Assembly (NCBI RefSeq): GCF_004364325.1
Contig: NZ_SOCP01000001.1
Location: 868,001 to 932,000, forward strand
Origin: Actinophytocola oryzae
Lineage (GTDB): Bacteria; Actinomycetota; Actinomycetes; Mycobacteriales; Pseudonocardiaceae
DNA length: 64,000 bases
Direction: 5' to 3'
A program made the position numbers and the translations under genes. Below, one piece after another: positions 53,284 to 61,441 of the stretch; the first letter of the stretch is position 1; the number at the start of each line of letters is the position of its first letter. Under the pieces are notes generated by a model, which saw only the letters and a program-made list of their open reading frames with translations, ran no database searches and was not told the origin of the DNA.

Positions 53284-54144
53284 ATGCACCCGCTCGCCAT
53301 CACGCTGCTGCTGATCGCCTCGGTCACGCACGCGGTGTGGAACTTCGCGGCGAAGCGGGTCGACGGGGGCGGCGCGGTGTTCGTCTGGCTCTACTACTCG
53401 GTGTCGGCGGTGCTGTGCGTGCCGATCGCGGTCGGGGAGCTGGTCGTCGACGGGGCCCGGCCGCAGTGGTGGTGGCTCCTCGCCTCGGTCGGCACGGCCA
53501 TGCTCCACGTCGGCTACGGCGTCCTGCTCCAGCGCGGCTACGCCGTCGGGGACATGTCGGTGGTGTACCCGCTGGCCAGGGGCACCGGGCCGCTGCTGTC
53601 GGTGGTCGCCGCGGTGCTGTTCCTCGGCGAGCGGCCCGGCGTGCTCGGCATGCTGGGCGCCGCCGCGGTCGTGGTGGGCGTGTGCGTGATCAGCGCCGGC
53701 CGCAACCACTCGGGCAGGCCCATGCTCGCGAGCGTGGTCTACGGCGTGCTCACCGGCGCGATGATCGCCGGCTACACCGTGTGGGACGCCCACTCGGTCA
53801 ACGCCGTCGGGATGCCACCGATCCTGTACTTCGCCGCGGGCAGCGTGTTCCAGAGCGTGCTGCTCGCCCCGTACGCACTCGCCAGGAAACCGGAGATCGC
53901 CAGGCTGTGGGGCCGGTACCGGCGTGAGGTGCTGACCGTCGCGGTGCTCTCGCCGCTGGCGTACCTGTTGGTGCTGTTCACGATGCGGACCACCCCGGTT
54001 AGTGTGGTCGCGCCCGTGCGGGAACTGAGCATCGTGATCGGCAGCCTGATCGCGTGGCGCGTCCTCGCCGAGCCGAACCCGGCGCGCAGGCTGGTGGGTG
54101 CCGCGATCGTGCTGGGCGGCATCGTCGGCATCGCGCTGGGGTGA
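53284..54144 (+). CDS. EamA/DMT family transporter
   Basis: A 286-residue membrane protein with about ten hydrophobic segments in two similar halves, the EamA (RhaT-like) pattern: LIASVTHAVWNFAAKR, YPLARGTGPLLSVVAAVLFLGERP in the first half and PVREL...VLAEPNPARRLVGAAIVLGG in the second. It exports or imports small metabolites. Divergent from the RpiR regulator, 50 bp away. Confidence 0.88.
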   Translation: MHPLAITLLLIASVTHAVWNFAAKRVDGGGAVFVWLYYSVSAVLCVPIAVGELVVDGARPQWWWLLASVGTAMLHVGYGVLLQRGYAVGDMSVVYPLARGTGPLLSVVAAVLFLGERPGVLGMLGAAAVVVGVCVISAGRNHSGRPMLASVVYGVLTGAMIAGYTVWDAHSVNAVGMPPILYFAAGSVFQSVLLAPYALARKPEIARLWGRYRREVLTVAVLSPLAYLLVLFTMRTTPVSVVAPVRELSIVIGSLIAWRVLAEPNPARRLVGAAIVLGGIVGIALG

Positions 54145-54187
54145 GCGGACCGAGCGCGCCGCCCGGTTTCGGGTAGCCTGACGAGCA

Positions 54188-54204
54188 TGTTCACGAAGTG
54201 AACA
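54188..54204. promoter_or_regulatory. Perfect 7-3-7 operator TGTTCAC-GAA-GTGAACA
   Basis: A perfect inverted repeat 37 nt before the IclR-family start codon. Its size, symmetry and position suggest autoregulation by that protein. Confidence 0.65.
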
Positions 54205-54241
54205 CGGCTTTCGGGCCGGAACACCGTCGGCGGAGGCTCTC

Positions 54242-55027
54242 GTGACCAGATCGACCCGGTCGCCGGACGCGGAACGCGGCGACCAGGCCGACATCCAGGC
54301 CGTGAGCCGGGTCAGCCAGATCCTGTCGCTGTTCGACCCGGCCACCCCCGAGGTGACGGCGAACATGGTCGCCGAGCGGCTCAACCTCAACCGCACCACC
54401 GCCTACCGGTACTGCACGTCCCTCGTCGCCGCGGGCCTGCTCGAACGCAGCGCCGAGGGCGGCTACGTGCCGGGAGGGCTGCTGCTGCAGCTCGGTGCGT
54501 TCGCCATCGGTCGCCGCCGGGTCGTCAACCTCGCCTCCCGGCACATGCGGGCGCTCTCGCGTGCCACGCAGACCAGCGTGGTGCTGAGCCTCTGGGGCCT
54601 CACGGGCCCGGTGGTGTCCCGGGTCGAGGAGAACACGTCCACGATCGTCGTCGTGTCCGTGCGGGTGGGCAGCCACCTGCCGATGGACACCGCGCAGTGC
54701 AAGATCTTCCTCGCCTACCACACCGACCAACTGGCCATGGAGCGGTTGATGGCGACCCTGCCCGGCCAGGCCAGGGACGAGCTGCGTGCCGACGTCGAAC
54801 GCGTCCGCGCGGTCGGCTACTGCTCGGCGATGAGCACCCCCGGTGTCGTGGCGGTGGCCGCCCCGGTCTTCGACGAGTACGGCATCTGCGCCACCCTCGC
54901 CATCGTCGGCCCGGACAACACCCTGTCGATGTCCGACGACGCGCCCGAACTGCGCGTCGTCGTCGACACCGCACGCGAGCTGACCACCGAGCTGGGCGGC
55001 CACCACCGGCCTGACGATCCCGCCTAG
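54242..55027 (+). CDS. IclR family transcriptional regulator
   Basis: A 261-residue IclR-type protein: winged helix about 20-80 (LNLNRTTAYRYCTSLVAAGLL) and the C-terminal sensor domain (VSRVEENTSTIVVVSVRVGSHLPM, AVGYCSAMSTPGVVAVAAPV). The GTG start has GGAGG five bases upstream. Its target is unclear: nothing divergent is adjacent, and EamA precedes it on the same strand with a 97-bp gap containing the operator. It shares one CTAG with the following minus-strand gene so that both stop there. Confidence 0.88.
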   Translation: MTRSTRSPDAERGDQADIQAVSRVSQILSLFDPATPEVTANMVAERLNLNRTTAYRYCTSLVAAGLLERSAEGGYVPGGLLLQLGAFAIGRRRVVNLASRHMRALSRATQTSVVLSLWGLTGPVVSRVEENTSTIVVVSVRVGSHLPMDTAQCKIFLAYHTDQLAMERLMATLPGQARDELRADVERVRAVGYCSAMSTPGVVAVAAPVFDEYGICATLAIVGPDNTLSMSDDAPELRVVVDTARELTTELGGHHRPDDPA

Positions 55028-55465
55028 TGCGACATCCGCCGGACCTCCCGCACCGGGGACAGGTACGCCGCGGCCAGGAGGACCGCGAAGATCACCAGGT
55101 CGAGGATCCAGCGCGGGTCGTCGACGTGGAAGGCGCCCGCGAACTCGGCGCGTTCGGCGGCGGTCAACAGGGTCGTGGACCGCTCGGCATCGGCGAGGTC
55201 GAGGCGGCTCGGTGGGGACGTTCGCGGCGATCGCGATGGGGATGCTCGGCAGGAACATCGAGAACATGGTCTCGCCGGTGACCGACGAGCTGTCCAACGC
55301 CGTTCCCATCATCATGATCCCGACCGCCCCACCGAACGCGAACAGGGCCATCGCCGTGGTGCCGAGCGCGACCAGGACGTCCTCCACCCACGCGCGGAGC
55401 CGCGGCCTGCGCGACACCGACGCCGCGGCCAACCCCACCGCGACCGGCGCTGGGTGCGTGGGCAT
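55024..55465 (-). pseudogene. Small membrane protein, broken by a single-base frameshift
   Basis: The N-terminal part, from ATG 55465, reads through two hydrophobic segments (VALGTTAMALFAFGGAVGI and FSMFLPSIPIAIAANVPTE). Near 55200-55220 coding potential moves to another frame, which continues DLADAERSTTLLTAAERAEF and a third hydrophobic segment WILDLVIFAVLLAAAYLSP before SPVREVRRMSH and a TAG. The frame offset is one base, and a run of four C/G (around 55214-55217) is the likely site. The joined protein would be about 146 residues with three membrane helices. I do not recognise the family. It may be a true pseudogene or a sequence error. Confidence 0.55.
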
Positions 55466-55516
55466 GACGCCGTCGAACTGCCGCGGGTGGAACCGGTAGA
55501 ACGCCGACCGGCCTGA

Positions 55517-56107
55517 CTAGGCGTCGGTGAGCACGAAACGCCGGTTGAGCGGTTGGGGGTCCCTGGCGCCGTCGGCGTGGTGGCGGACGAGCGCCGCCAG
55601 GTCGCCCGCCCTGACGGTCACGGTCCGCTTCATGACGACCCAGCTGACGTTCTCGTCGTAGCCGGGAGTGGTGAGGGAGCCCTCGTAGCGGTAGTGCGTG
55701 CGGTCTCCCGGCCCGGGGAGCAGCCCCGCGAGGTCGATGGACACCGGTGTCGGCGGGTCCGCCGGATCGTCGTGTCCGGTGCCGAGATCGAGGAACACGG
55801 CGATGACGCACCGGCGGATTCCGTCGGTGACCCGGTGGTGTACCGCGTGCATCTCGGCCGCACGCCGCTCGCCGTCGACCCAGTGCTCGCTCGGCCGGTG
55901 GAAGTGCACGTCGGACAGCGTGTAGATCTCGCCGTCGACGCGGATCGTGTTCTTGTCGGAGTCCGGGGCGTACCGGTAGCCGTGTCCGCCGCGGCTCGGC
56001 GTGAACGCCTGTGGTCCGGACGGCCAGTCGATCACCAGGGCCGTGCGCAGCTCGGGAACGGCGAACGCGTTCCCCAGGTTGATCGGCGACTGCTGGTGTC
56101 CTGTCAT
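55517..56107 (-). CDS. Alpha-type carbonic anhydrase
   Basis: A 196-residue carbonic anhydrase of the alpha class. QSPINL near the start, the zinc ligands H68 and H70 in VHFHRPSEHW and H87 in AEMHAVH, and the substrate-pocket segment YEGSLTTPGY are all present. It is shorter than typical (about 220-260) and has no signal peptide, so it should be cytosolic; most bacterial alpha enzymes are exported. It hydrates CO2. It is the last gene of the DAHP synthase/chorismatase strand; a role in supplying or consuming bicarbonate near that pathway is only a guess. Confidence 0.85.
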   Translation of the reverse strand: MTGHQQSPINLGNAFAVPELRTALVIDWPSGPQAFTPSRGGHGYRYAPDSDKNTIRVDGEIYTLSDVHFHRPSEHWVDGERRAAEMHAVHHRVTDGIRRCVIAVFLDLGTGHDDPADPPTPVSIDLAGLLPGPGDRTHYRYEGSLTTPGYDENVSWVVMKRTVTVRAGDLAALVRHHADGARDPQPLNRRFVLTDA

Positions 56108-56162
56108 GTGCGTGTTCCCTTCTGGTGGAGGGCGGCGGCCGCTGCCGGCCGCCGCCCCGGGT

Positions 56163-56654
56163 TCAGCCCGTCCGTCGTCGGTGGTGCTGGGCGATCACGA
56201 ACCCGGCGGCGACGAGCACCAGGTTCTTCACCACGAACTCGCCCTGCGTGGTCAGCAGCAGCGGGTTGCCGTTCCGGAACGAGGCCTCCGGTCGGATGGC
56301 CAGGACCAGGAACGTGCCGAGCAGGTGCAGCGTGGTCAACGCCGTCACCAGCCCGACCCTGATGCCGGTGACCAGTGCCGTGCCGGCCAGCACCTCGAAC
56401 ACGCCGAGCGCCGGCACGAGCCAGGAGGCGGGCAGGAACGGCACAGTGGCGGCCACCAGGTCGTTCACCGGCGAGTAGCCGGTGATCTTCAGCGCGCCGA
56501 ACCACACGAACACCACACCGACCGTCACCCGCAGGATCGGCGCGCTGTGGTCGAGCAGCCAGTGCACGGCGGCCGACGACCGTGGCGCCGCGACCCGGTG
56601 CCGGACAGTCGGCGTGGCCGTGCCGTCGCTCGTCTCGATGCCGTTCACCGTCAT
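56163..56654 (-). CDS. DoxX/DUF417-like (YkgB-type) membrane protein
   Basis: A 163-residue protein with four hydrophobic segments: ILRVTVGVVFVWFGALKITG, then PALGVFEVLAGTALVTGI, LTTLHLLGTFLVLAI and VKNLVLVAAGFVIAQHH. The first segment with FGALKITGY is characteristic of the DUF417/YkgB and related DoxX families. Function is not established, though relatives sit with redox or stress genes. The ATG at 56654 follows GGGGCG. It lies 11 nt downstream of the large frameshifted gene, same strand. Confidence 0.75.
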   Translation of the reverse strand: MTVNGIETSDGTATPTVRHRVAAPRSSAAVHWLLDHSAPILRVTVGVVFVWFGALKITGYSPVNDLVAATVPFLPASWLVPALGVFEVLAGTALVTGIRVGLVTALTTLHLLGTFLVLAIRPEASFRNGNPLLLTTQGEFVVKNLVLVAAGFVIAQHHRRRTG

Positions 56655-56665
56655 GGTTTCGCCCC

Positions 56666-58293
56666 TTACCGCTCGCCGCGCCGGGCGGTCACGAGCGCGT
56701 CGCCGAGTGCCCGCAGCTGCCCGTCGGTGCCGAGCAGCTGTTCGGCCACCAGGTCCAGGGCTCGGTCGAGGTGTGGGCGCACCTCGGCCGGCCAGTCCAG
56801 CTCGGCGAGCTGGTCGCGGGCCTCCTGGGTCGGGTCGGGGAACCGGGCGGCGAGTGCGTACACGACCGCGCCGACCACCGCGTCCAGCACCGTCTCCGGC
56901 AGCAGCGACGTCGTCAGGTTCGGCAGGTGCCCCGTCTGCTCGGGGTCGCCCGCCGCCCGCTGCCGCCACGGGTCGAGCTGCGGCCGCAGCGACTCCCACA
57001 GCTCCGGGTCCACCGAGCCGATGCCGTGCCTGCCCGCCCACTGGAGCGCGTCGGCCCTGGTGACGGTGGTGGCCAGCACCTCGCGTGCCTCCGCGCCGAC
57101 GCGCAGCAGCTCGACGAGATCCAGGTCGTCCGGCCCGCCGAACAGTGCCGGCCGCAGGTCCATCGACACCCGGTGGTGCCAGCGCGCGGCCCAGACCGCC
57201 TGCCACCACATGGTCCGCTGGCTGACCGGCCTGGCCAGCCAGACGGCCAGGTTGCGGTAGTACGACCTGATGTCCGCCAGCGCGGCACGGCCGGACTCGG
57301 AGGCGGCGAACCCGACGCTCTTGATCGGGTCCTCCGGCGCCAGCGGGTCGCCGACCAGGTTGACGTTGAAGAAGTGGTGCCAGGTGGCGTCCACCGCGAC
57401 CCGGCCGACGCCGGCCAGGTGACCGTCGTAGGCGCCGATCGCGCCGAAGGTCGTGGCGTTGAGCCTGCCCTTGCGCGGGTCCTGGTCGGCAGGCCGCGCC
57501 GCGACGGTCGACCACGCCACTATCTCGGGGGCGACACCGCCGGGGTACTCGGTCACGTCGTACCCGTCGTAGGTGAAGGTCTTCGCCAGGTCGTCGGGGA
57601 CGTAGCACTCACCCTCGTGCGGGTGGTCGGGCAGCACCCGGATGACCCCGCGCGGGCCGCAGAGCAGCGGGTGCGGGTAGGCCTGGTGCGCCCACTTCGG
57701 TGAGCTGGACGTCGCGTACATCCGGGGCGTGATCGTCTGGGGGATGTCGTCGGACTGGTCGTTGAGCTGGAACAGCGGGTCGTGCCCCGCCGACAGCGTG
57801 TCCAGCCGGTCCGGTCCGCCGATGGACGGGGCGACCGGCTCGCCGTTCGGGCCCGGCCGCGGCCAGTGCCACTTGCGCATGCTGCGCACCCTCGGCACCC
57901 CGCCGCACATCGAGGCCCCGAGGTCCTCGTGGTCGCCGGTGGCGAACACGCCCCCGCCGCCGTCCATGAACTGGGCGACGGCCCGCAGCTCCGGCTCGGT
58001 GAGCGGTGCCCGGGTGGAGCGGGCCACGCCGAACATCCAGATCTGGTCGTAGGCGGTCAGTCGTGCTGGTCGAACCGGAACTCCGGGATCTGGGCGGACT
58101 GCGCGGGCAGGTTGCGCTCCCGGTGTGCCCTGGTCACGTCGAACCGGACCCACGGCCCCGGTGGGGTGGCCAGCGTGTCGAGCAGGGTGACGAGGCCGAA
58201 GTCGGCCCGGTCGAAGCTGGCCTCGCCGTCGGTCACGACGAGGATGCGGATCGTCCGGGGCTCCGCCAGGATCGTGGTCGAGGTGTTCTGCAT
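56666..58293 (-). pseudogene. Large ThuA-like (GATase1-fold) protein, frameshifted
   Basis: The first 78 codons (58293-58060), from ATG with strong GGAGGAG site, read MQNTSTTILAEPRTIRILVV to PEFRFDQHD and then TGA. Coding continues at once in another frame as LTAYDQIWMFGVARSTRAPL, DGGGGVFATGDHEDLG and onward for about 460 residues. Inserting one C at GAC-TGA (58058) would give the smooth sequence FDQHDLTAYDQIW. The full protein would be about 542 residues. The first ~150 resemble the ThuA/GATase1-like fold; the remainder (HHFFNVNLVGDPLAPEDPIK) I do not recognise. No slippery site is present, so a real indel or an assembly error is more likely than programmed shifting. It follows the chorismatase by 29 nt. 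Confidence 0.7.
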
Positions 58294-58322
58294 GGCTGCT
58301 CCTCCAGGGTTCTTCGGTGTGG

Positions 58323-59324
58323 TCATGACGTGATGCCCTCGATCTCGACGAGGAGGTCCCGGCGGCAGACGTCGACGACGAAGTAGGCGATGTCCGTCCG
58401 GGCGCCGAACGACTCGCCGCACAGCTCCGCGACAACCGGCAGGTCCTCCCGACGCTTGACGTAGACCTTGACGGCGCGCAGGTCCTCCAGCCCGAACCGC
58501 TCGTCGATCCCGTGCCGGGTCAGGTTCTCCGCACCGATCAGGACGGCGATGTTGGCCAGGGTCACCTGCGTCTGGGCCGCCACCTCTCCACTGTGGACGG
58601 TCCGGTGGTCCAGGATGCTCGCGGTGCCGGACACGTACACGCGGCCACGCTCGCCGTCCCTGCCAGGCGCCAGGTAGGTCGCCCTGGCGAACCGGGGCGG
58701 TCGCGGTCCATACCGGGCGGGGTACTCGGAGGACGGTGTCTGCAGGGGGTTCTCGAGGTGGACGGTCGTGCGGGACCGGTGCGCCAGGAAGTAGAACGAG
58801 GCGCCGCCGCCCAGCGCGCCGATCCCGGTCGCGGCGGCCATGTCCACGCGTCCGGCGTTCTCGAACGCCTGGGCGCGTCCTGCGCAGAAGTCGGCGTAGA
58901 CCTCCGTGCCCGCCGCCGTGCGGTCGGTGATGCCTGCGATCGTGTTCCACATGCGGAACACGTGCGGGTACTCGAGGGCCTCGACCAGCTCGAACGCGGC
59001 CCGGTAGGCACGTTCGGCATCGTCGCGGCAGGTCCGGGACGGTCCAATGTGGCCCGCGGCGAACAGGACCGCGCCGTCGTGGGCGAACAGCAGTCCCCGG
59101 TGCTCACCGGTGCGCACCGGGCCCATGGCAGGCCACGACTCGACGACCTCGCGGTCGCCTGCGCCGGTCATGTGCAGTGGCAGCACCGGGCGGTCGTGTT
59201 CCCAGCGCGGCGGGCCGCCCTCGGCGCCGTACCTGACGGTGCCGAGCAGCTCACGAGCCTCGGCCGGGTGCTCGGCGATGATCGGGAGCGTGCCGGTGGG
59301 CCGGGGAATCTCCTTGCTATGCAA
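58323..59324 (-). CDS. FkbO/Hyg5-family chorismatase
   Basis: A 333-residue protein of the chorismatase family, which removes pyruvate from chorismate. Family stretches: GLLFAHDGAVLFAAGHIGPS, YPHVFRMWNTIAGITD, RAQAFENAGRV, ATGIGALGGGASFYFLAHR, RVYVSGTASI, then EVAAQTQVTLANI and a RidA-like C-terminal domain. Near the C-terminus, C320 and E327 lie in VCRRDLLVEIEG. From memory, Hyg5-type enzymes making 3-hydroxybenzoate have a Cys seven residues before the catalytic Glu, as here. The start is TTG at 59324, with GAGGAG seven bases upstream, overlapping the DAHP synthase stop by eight bases, so translation is coupled. This type of enzyme normally feeds antibiotic pathways. Confidence 0.82.
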   Translation of the reverse strand: MHSKEIPRPTGTLPIIAEHPAEARELLGTVRYGAEGGPPRWEHDRPVLPLHMTGAGDREVVESWPAMGPVRTGEHRGLLFAHDGAVLFAAGHIGPSRTCRDDAERAYRAAFELVEALEYPHVFRMWNTIAGITDRTAAGTEVYADFCAGRAQAFENAGRVDMAAATGIGALGGGASFYFLAHRSRTTVHLENPLQTPSSEYPARYGPRPPRFARATYLAPGRDGERGRVYVSGTASILDHRTVHSGEVAAQTQVTLANIAVLIGAENLTRHGIDERFGLEDLRAVKVYVKRREDLPVVAELCGESFGARTDIAYFVVDVCRRDLLVEIEGITS

Positions 59325-60522
59325 TGGACTTCTCCTCTCGGATCGTGGTGGCCGCGGCCCAGGAGCGCACGACGGCCAGAGCCTGGCCAGGGTTGAGCCT
59401 CGGGTCGCACAGGCTGGTGAAACGGCCCGTCGGTGCGTCCTCCCAGACGCATTCGCCGACCGGGTCCGGGGTGGTCTCCAGGTGCAGCCCACCCGACACG
59501 CCGCCCACGGCCCGCACGGCGGCCTGGAACTCGGCGGTCTCGCGCAGGATCGTGTCGACCACCCTGGTCTTGCGGCCGTCCGGGCCGGTGACCGTGTTGC
59601 CGTGCATGGGATCGCACAGCCAGATCACGGGGTGACCCGCCGACCCGACGGCGGCGACCAGAGCAGGCAGCCGGGTGGCCACCCGGTCGGCGCCCAGCCT
59701 GGCCACGAGCGTGAGCCTGCCGGGTTCGCGGTGCGGGTCCAGCCGTTCGCACAACGCCAGGAGCTGGTCGACCTCGATGCCCGGACCGACCTTGCACGCC
59801 ACGGGGTTGACCACCGACGCGAGCAGTGCGACGTGCGCCCCATCGAGGTCCCTGGTGCGGTCGCCCAGCCACGGCCAGTGGGTGGAGCCGAGCAGCAGCC
59901 CCGAGCCGTCGCGGCGCAGCAGTGGGATCTCGTAGTCGAGCACCAGGGCCTCGTGGCTGGTCCACACCTCGGGCGCGTGTTCGCGGAGGTACTCGGTGGC
60001 CGTGCGGGCGGCGTAGTAGCCGGTCAACAGCCGGGCCGGCTCGGCCCGGCGGGCGGCGGCGGCCGGGCTCGGGTCGTTCACCAGGTCGCCGCGGTACACG
60101 GGCAGGACCACGCCGTCGACCGTCTCGGTGGGACGGGACCGCGGCTTGGCGAACTGCCCGGCCAGCCGGCCGACGCGGACCACGGGAAGGTCCGTCGTCG
60201 CGGTCAGCGCGGCGGCCAGCCGGTAGAGCAGAGCCACCTTGCGTGCCACGCGGGGCGGGGTGCACTCGGCGAACGGCTCGGCGCAGTCACCGGCCTGGAC
60301 CACCAGCCGCCTGCCTGCCGCGACCTCGGCGAGCACCTTGCGAAGCCGGGCCACCTCGTCGGTCGTCACCAGCCCGGCCAGCCCGGCGAGGCGGGTTCGC
60401 AGCTCGCGGGCACGTTCCTCCGGCCACGGCGGCTGCTGTCCCGCGGGACGGGACCGCAGGCGGGTCATGTCCCACTCGGACAGAGCGAGACTCTGGTCGT
60501 GAACAAGGGCTCCCATGGACAC
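59317..60522 (-). CDS. Class II DAHP synthase (secondary-metabolism type)
   Basis: A 401-residue class II 3-deoxy-D-arabino-heptulosonate-7-phosphate synthase, making DAHP from PEP and erythrose-4-phosphate. Motifs: VVQAGDCAEPFAECTPP, RVGRLAGQFAKPRS, VNDPSPAAAARRAEPARLLT, HWPWLGDRTR, SVVNPVACKVGPG and LCDPMHGNT, with metal-binding Cys, His, Glu and Asp in their usual places. At about 400 residues it lacks the longer N-terminal extension of housekeeping enzymes that senses aromatic amino acids, like PhzC-type copies in biosynthetic clusters. It is coupled to the chorismatase. GTG at 60522 (GGAGG five bases upstream) is preferred; ATG 60516 is an alternative. Confidence 0.9.
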   Translation of the reverse strand: MSMGALVHDQSLALSEWDMTRLRSRPAGQQPPWPEERARELRTRLAGLAGLVTTDEVARLRKVLAEVAAGRRLVVQAGDCAEPFAECTPPRVARKVALLYRLAAALTATTDLPVVRVGRLAGQFAKPRSRPTETVDGVVLPVYRGDLVNDPSPAAAARRAEPARLLTGYYAARTATEYLREHAPEVWTSHEALVLDYEIPLLRRDGSGLLLGSTHWPWLGDRTRDLDGAHVALLASVVNPVACKVGPGIEVDQLLALCERLDPHREPGRLTLVARLGADRVATRLPALVAAVGSAGHPVIWLCDPMHGNTVTGPDGRKTRVVDTILRETAEFQAAVRAVGGVSGGLHLETTPDPVGECVWEDAPTGRFTSLCDPRLNPGQALAVVRSWAAATTIREEKSIA

Positions 60523-60600
60523 CGTGGCCTCCGTGAGTCCGGTCGAGCACTGATTTCGACGACAATGCTCACCGAATGAGGCAGTCCGGTTCATCGGCCC

Positions 60601-60621
60601 GGAGCCGGATTTCCCGGCTCC
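60601..60621. terminator. Hairpin GGAGCCGG-atttc-CCGGCTCC
   Basis: A perfect 8-bp stem with 5-nt loop, about 80 nt upstream of the DAHP synthase start. If transcribed leftward it could act as attenuator in the leader; otherwise it is a stray terminator-like element. Confidence 0.45.
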
Positions 60622-60723
60622 CCCGAAAATGTGACTGTCCGATGAGGACTACGACTCGACCGGCCTCGCCCGGAGTCGGAAGCCACCTGGCAGAGCCAGA
60701 TACGAGTCCGCGTTCACTGGAAC

Positions 60724-60760
60724 GGGTGGCGGTTCGGGCCTGTTTCGCGAACTGCCACCC
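60724..60760. terminator. Hairpin GGGTGGC-g-GTTCG ... CGAAC-t-GCCACCC
   Basis: A 12-bp stem with one G-T pair and an 11-nt loop in the middle of the divergent region. It could block read-through between the two transcription units or be a regulatory RNA structure. Confidence 0.45.
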
Positions 60761-60877
60761 ATTCGAGGTAACGCCCGGGTAGTAGTCTCAAGATAACCCT
60801 GGGGTCTGACGATGATCGGCGTCGGGGGTGGTCTCCTTGTCCCTGCGATATTTCTCGATCACACAACAGGAGGGGAC

Positions 60878-61441
60878 ATGTCGAGTTCGGACACACGAGT
60901 GGTGGTGTCGATCCAGGCGTCCGGCTTCGAGGACAAGCCCTGGGAGGGGCATCTGGCCACCGGCGTGCTGGTGAGATCCGACCAGGTGCTCGTCCAGTCG
61001 CTGTCACCGGAGGCGATCCAGGAGGCCGAGGGGATCGAGGTGCTGGTGGTACCACTGCCACTTGGCAAGGGTGGCCGCGTCGAGCGCCTCGCCGTCGAGA
61101 GGGTGCAGCGGGCGTTCACCAGGCCCAGCAAGGGAACAGGCGAGTTCGCGGTCATCGACCTGGCCAACGCCTCCCGCCACAGGCCGGCGGTCGGCCCGGT
61201 CGTCGACGTCGAGCTGGACGCCGCCCTCAACCAACACGACGGCGACCTGTGGGCGGCGCTGGAGACCGTGGGGGCCGTCGAGCCCGGTTTGCGGGACGCA
61301 CTGACCCAGACCGTGCTCCGCGAGATGCCGGAGGTGGAACGGACACAGCGCAAACCACGCGTCCACGCGGCACCGCCGGCGAACGTGGACCACGTGGTCT
61401 GCCCACCACTCGACATCTGCAAGACGACCCGCGGCACATGA
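60878..61441 (+). CDS. Unknown protein coupled to the two-component system, C-terminal CX5C
   Basis: A 187-residue protein I do not recognise. It has no signal peptide or membrane segment. The first ~60 residues (VVVSIQASGFEDKPWEGHLA and TGVLVRSDQVLVQSLSP) read like beta strands, faintly recalling the first barrel of trypsin-like proteins but without the catalytic His. A helical stretch near 115-155 follows (LNQHDGDLWAALETVG). The chain ends HVVCPPLDICKTTRGT, with C175 and C181 as the only cysteines. Start ATG 60878 has a strong AGGAGGGG site. Its stop overlaps the histidine kinase start (ATGA), so it is made with the kinase and may be a partner or sensor component. Confidence 0.7.
   Translation: MSSSDTRVVVSIQASGFEDKPWEGHLATGVLVRSDQVLVQSLSPEAIQEAEGIEVLVVPLPLGKGGRVERLAVERVQRAFTRPSKGTGEFAVIDLANASRHRPAVGPVVDVELDAALNQHDGDLWAALETVGAVEPGLRDALTQTVLREMPEVERTQRKPRVHAAPPANVDHVVCPPLDICKTTRGT

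Larger units (their letters stand above)
60523..60877. promoter_or_regulatory. Divergent control region between the chorismate locus and the two-component operon
   Basis: A 355-bp gap without a plausible gene. It must drive leftward (DAHP synthase) and rightward (unknown protein-HK-RR) transcription. Two strong hairpins stand inside it (60601-60621 and 60724-60760), which is unusual for a simple divergent promoter. The 60780-60870 part is less GC-rich and probably holds the rightward promoter. No clear -35/-10 pair was assigned. Confidence 0.45.

Noticed and set aside
58050..58065. Programmed -1 frameshifting in the ThuA-like gene
   Set aside because: No X-XXY-YYZ slippery heptamer or obvious downstream structure at the junction; an indel explains it more simply.
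60724..60760. tRNA-like GGTTCG element
   Set aside because: The stem is a long simple hairpin; no acceptor stem, anticodon arm or cloverleaf could be drawn around it.
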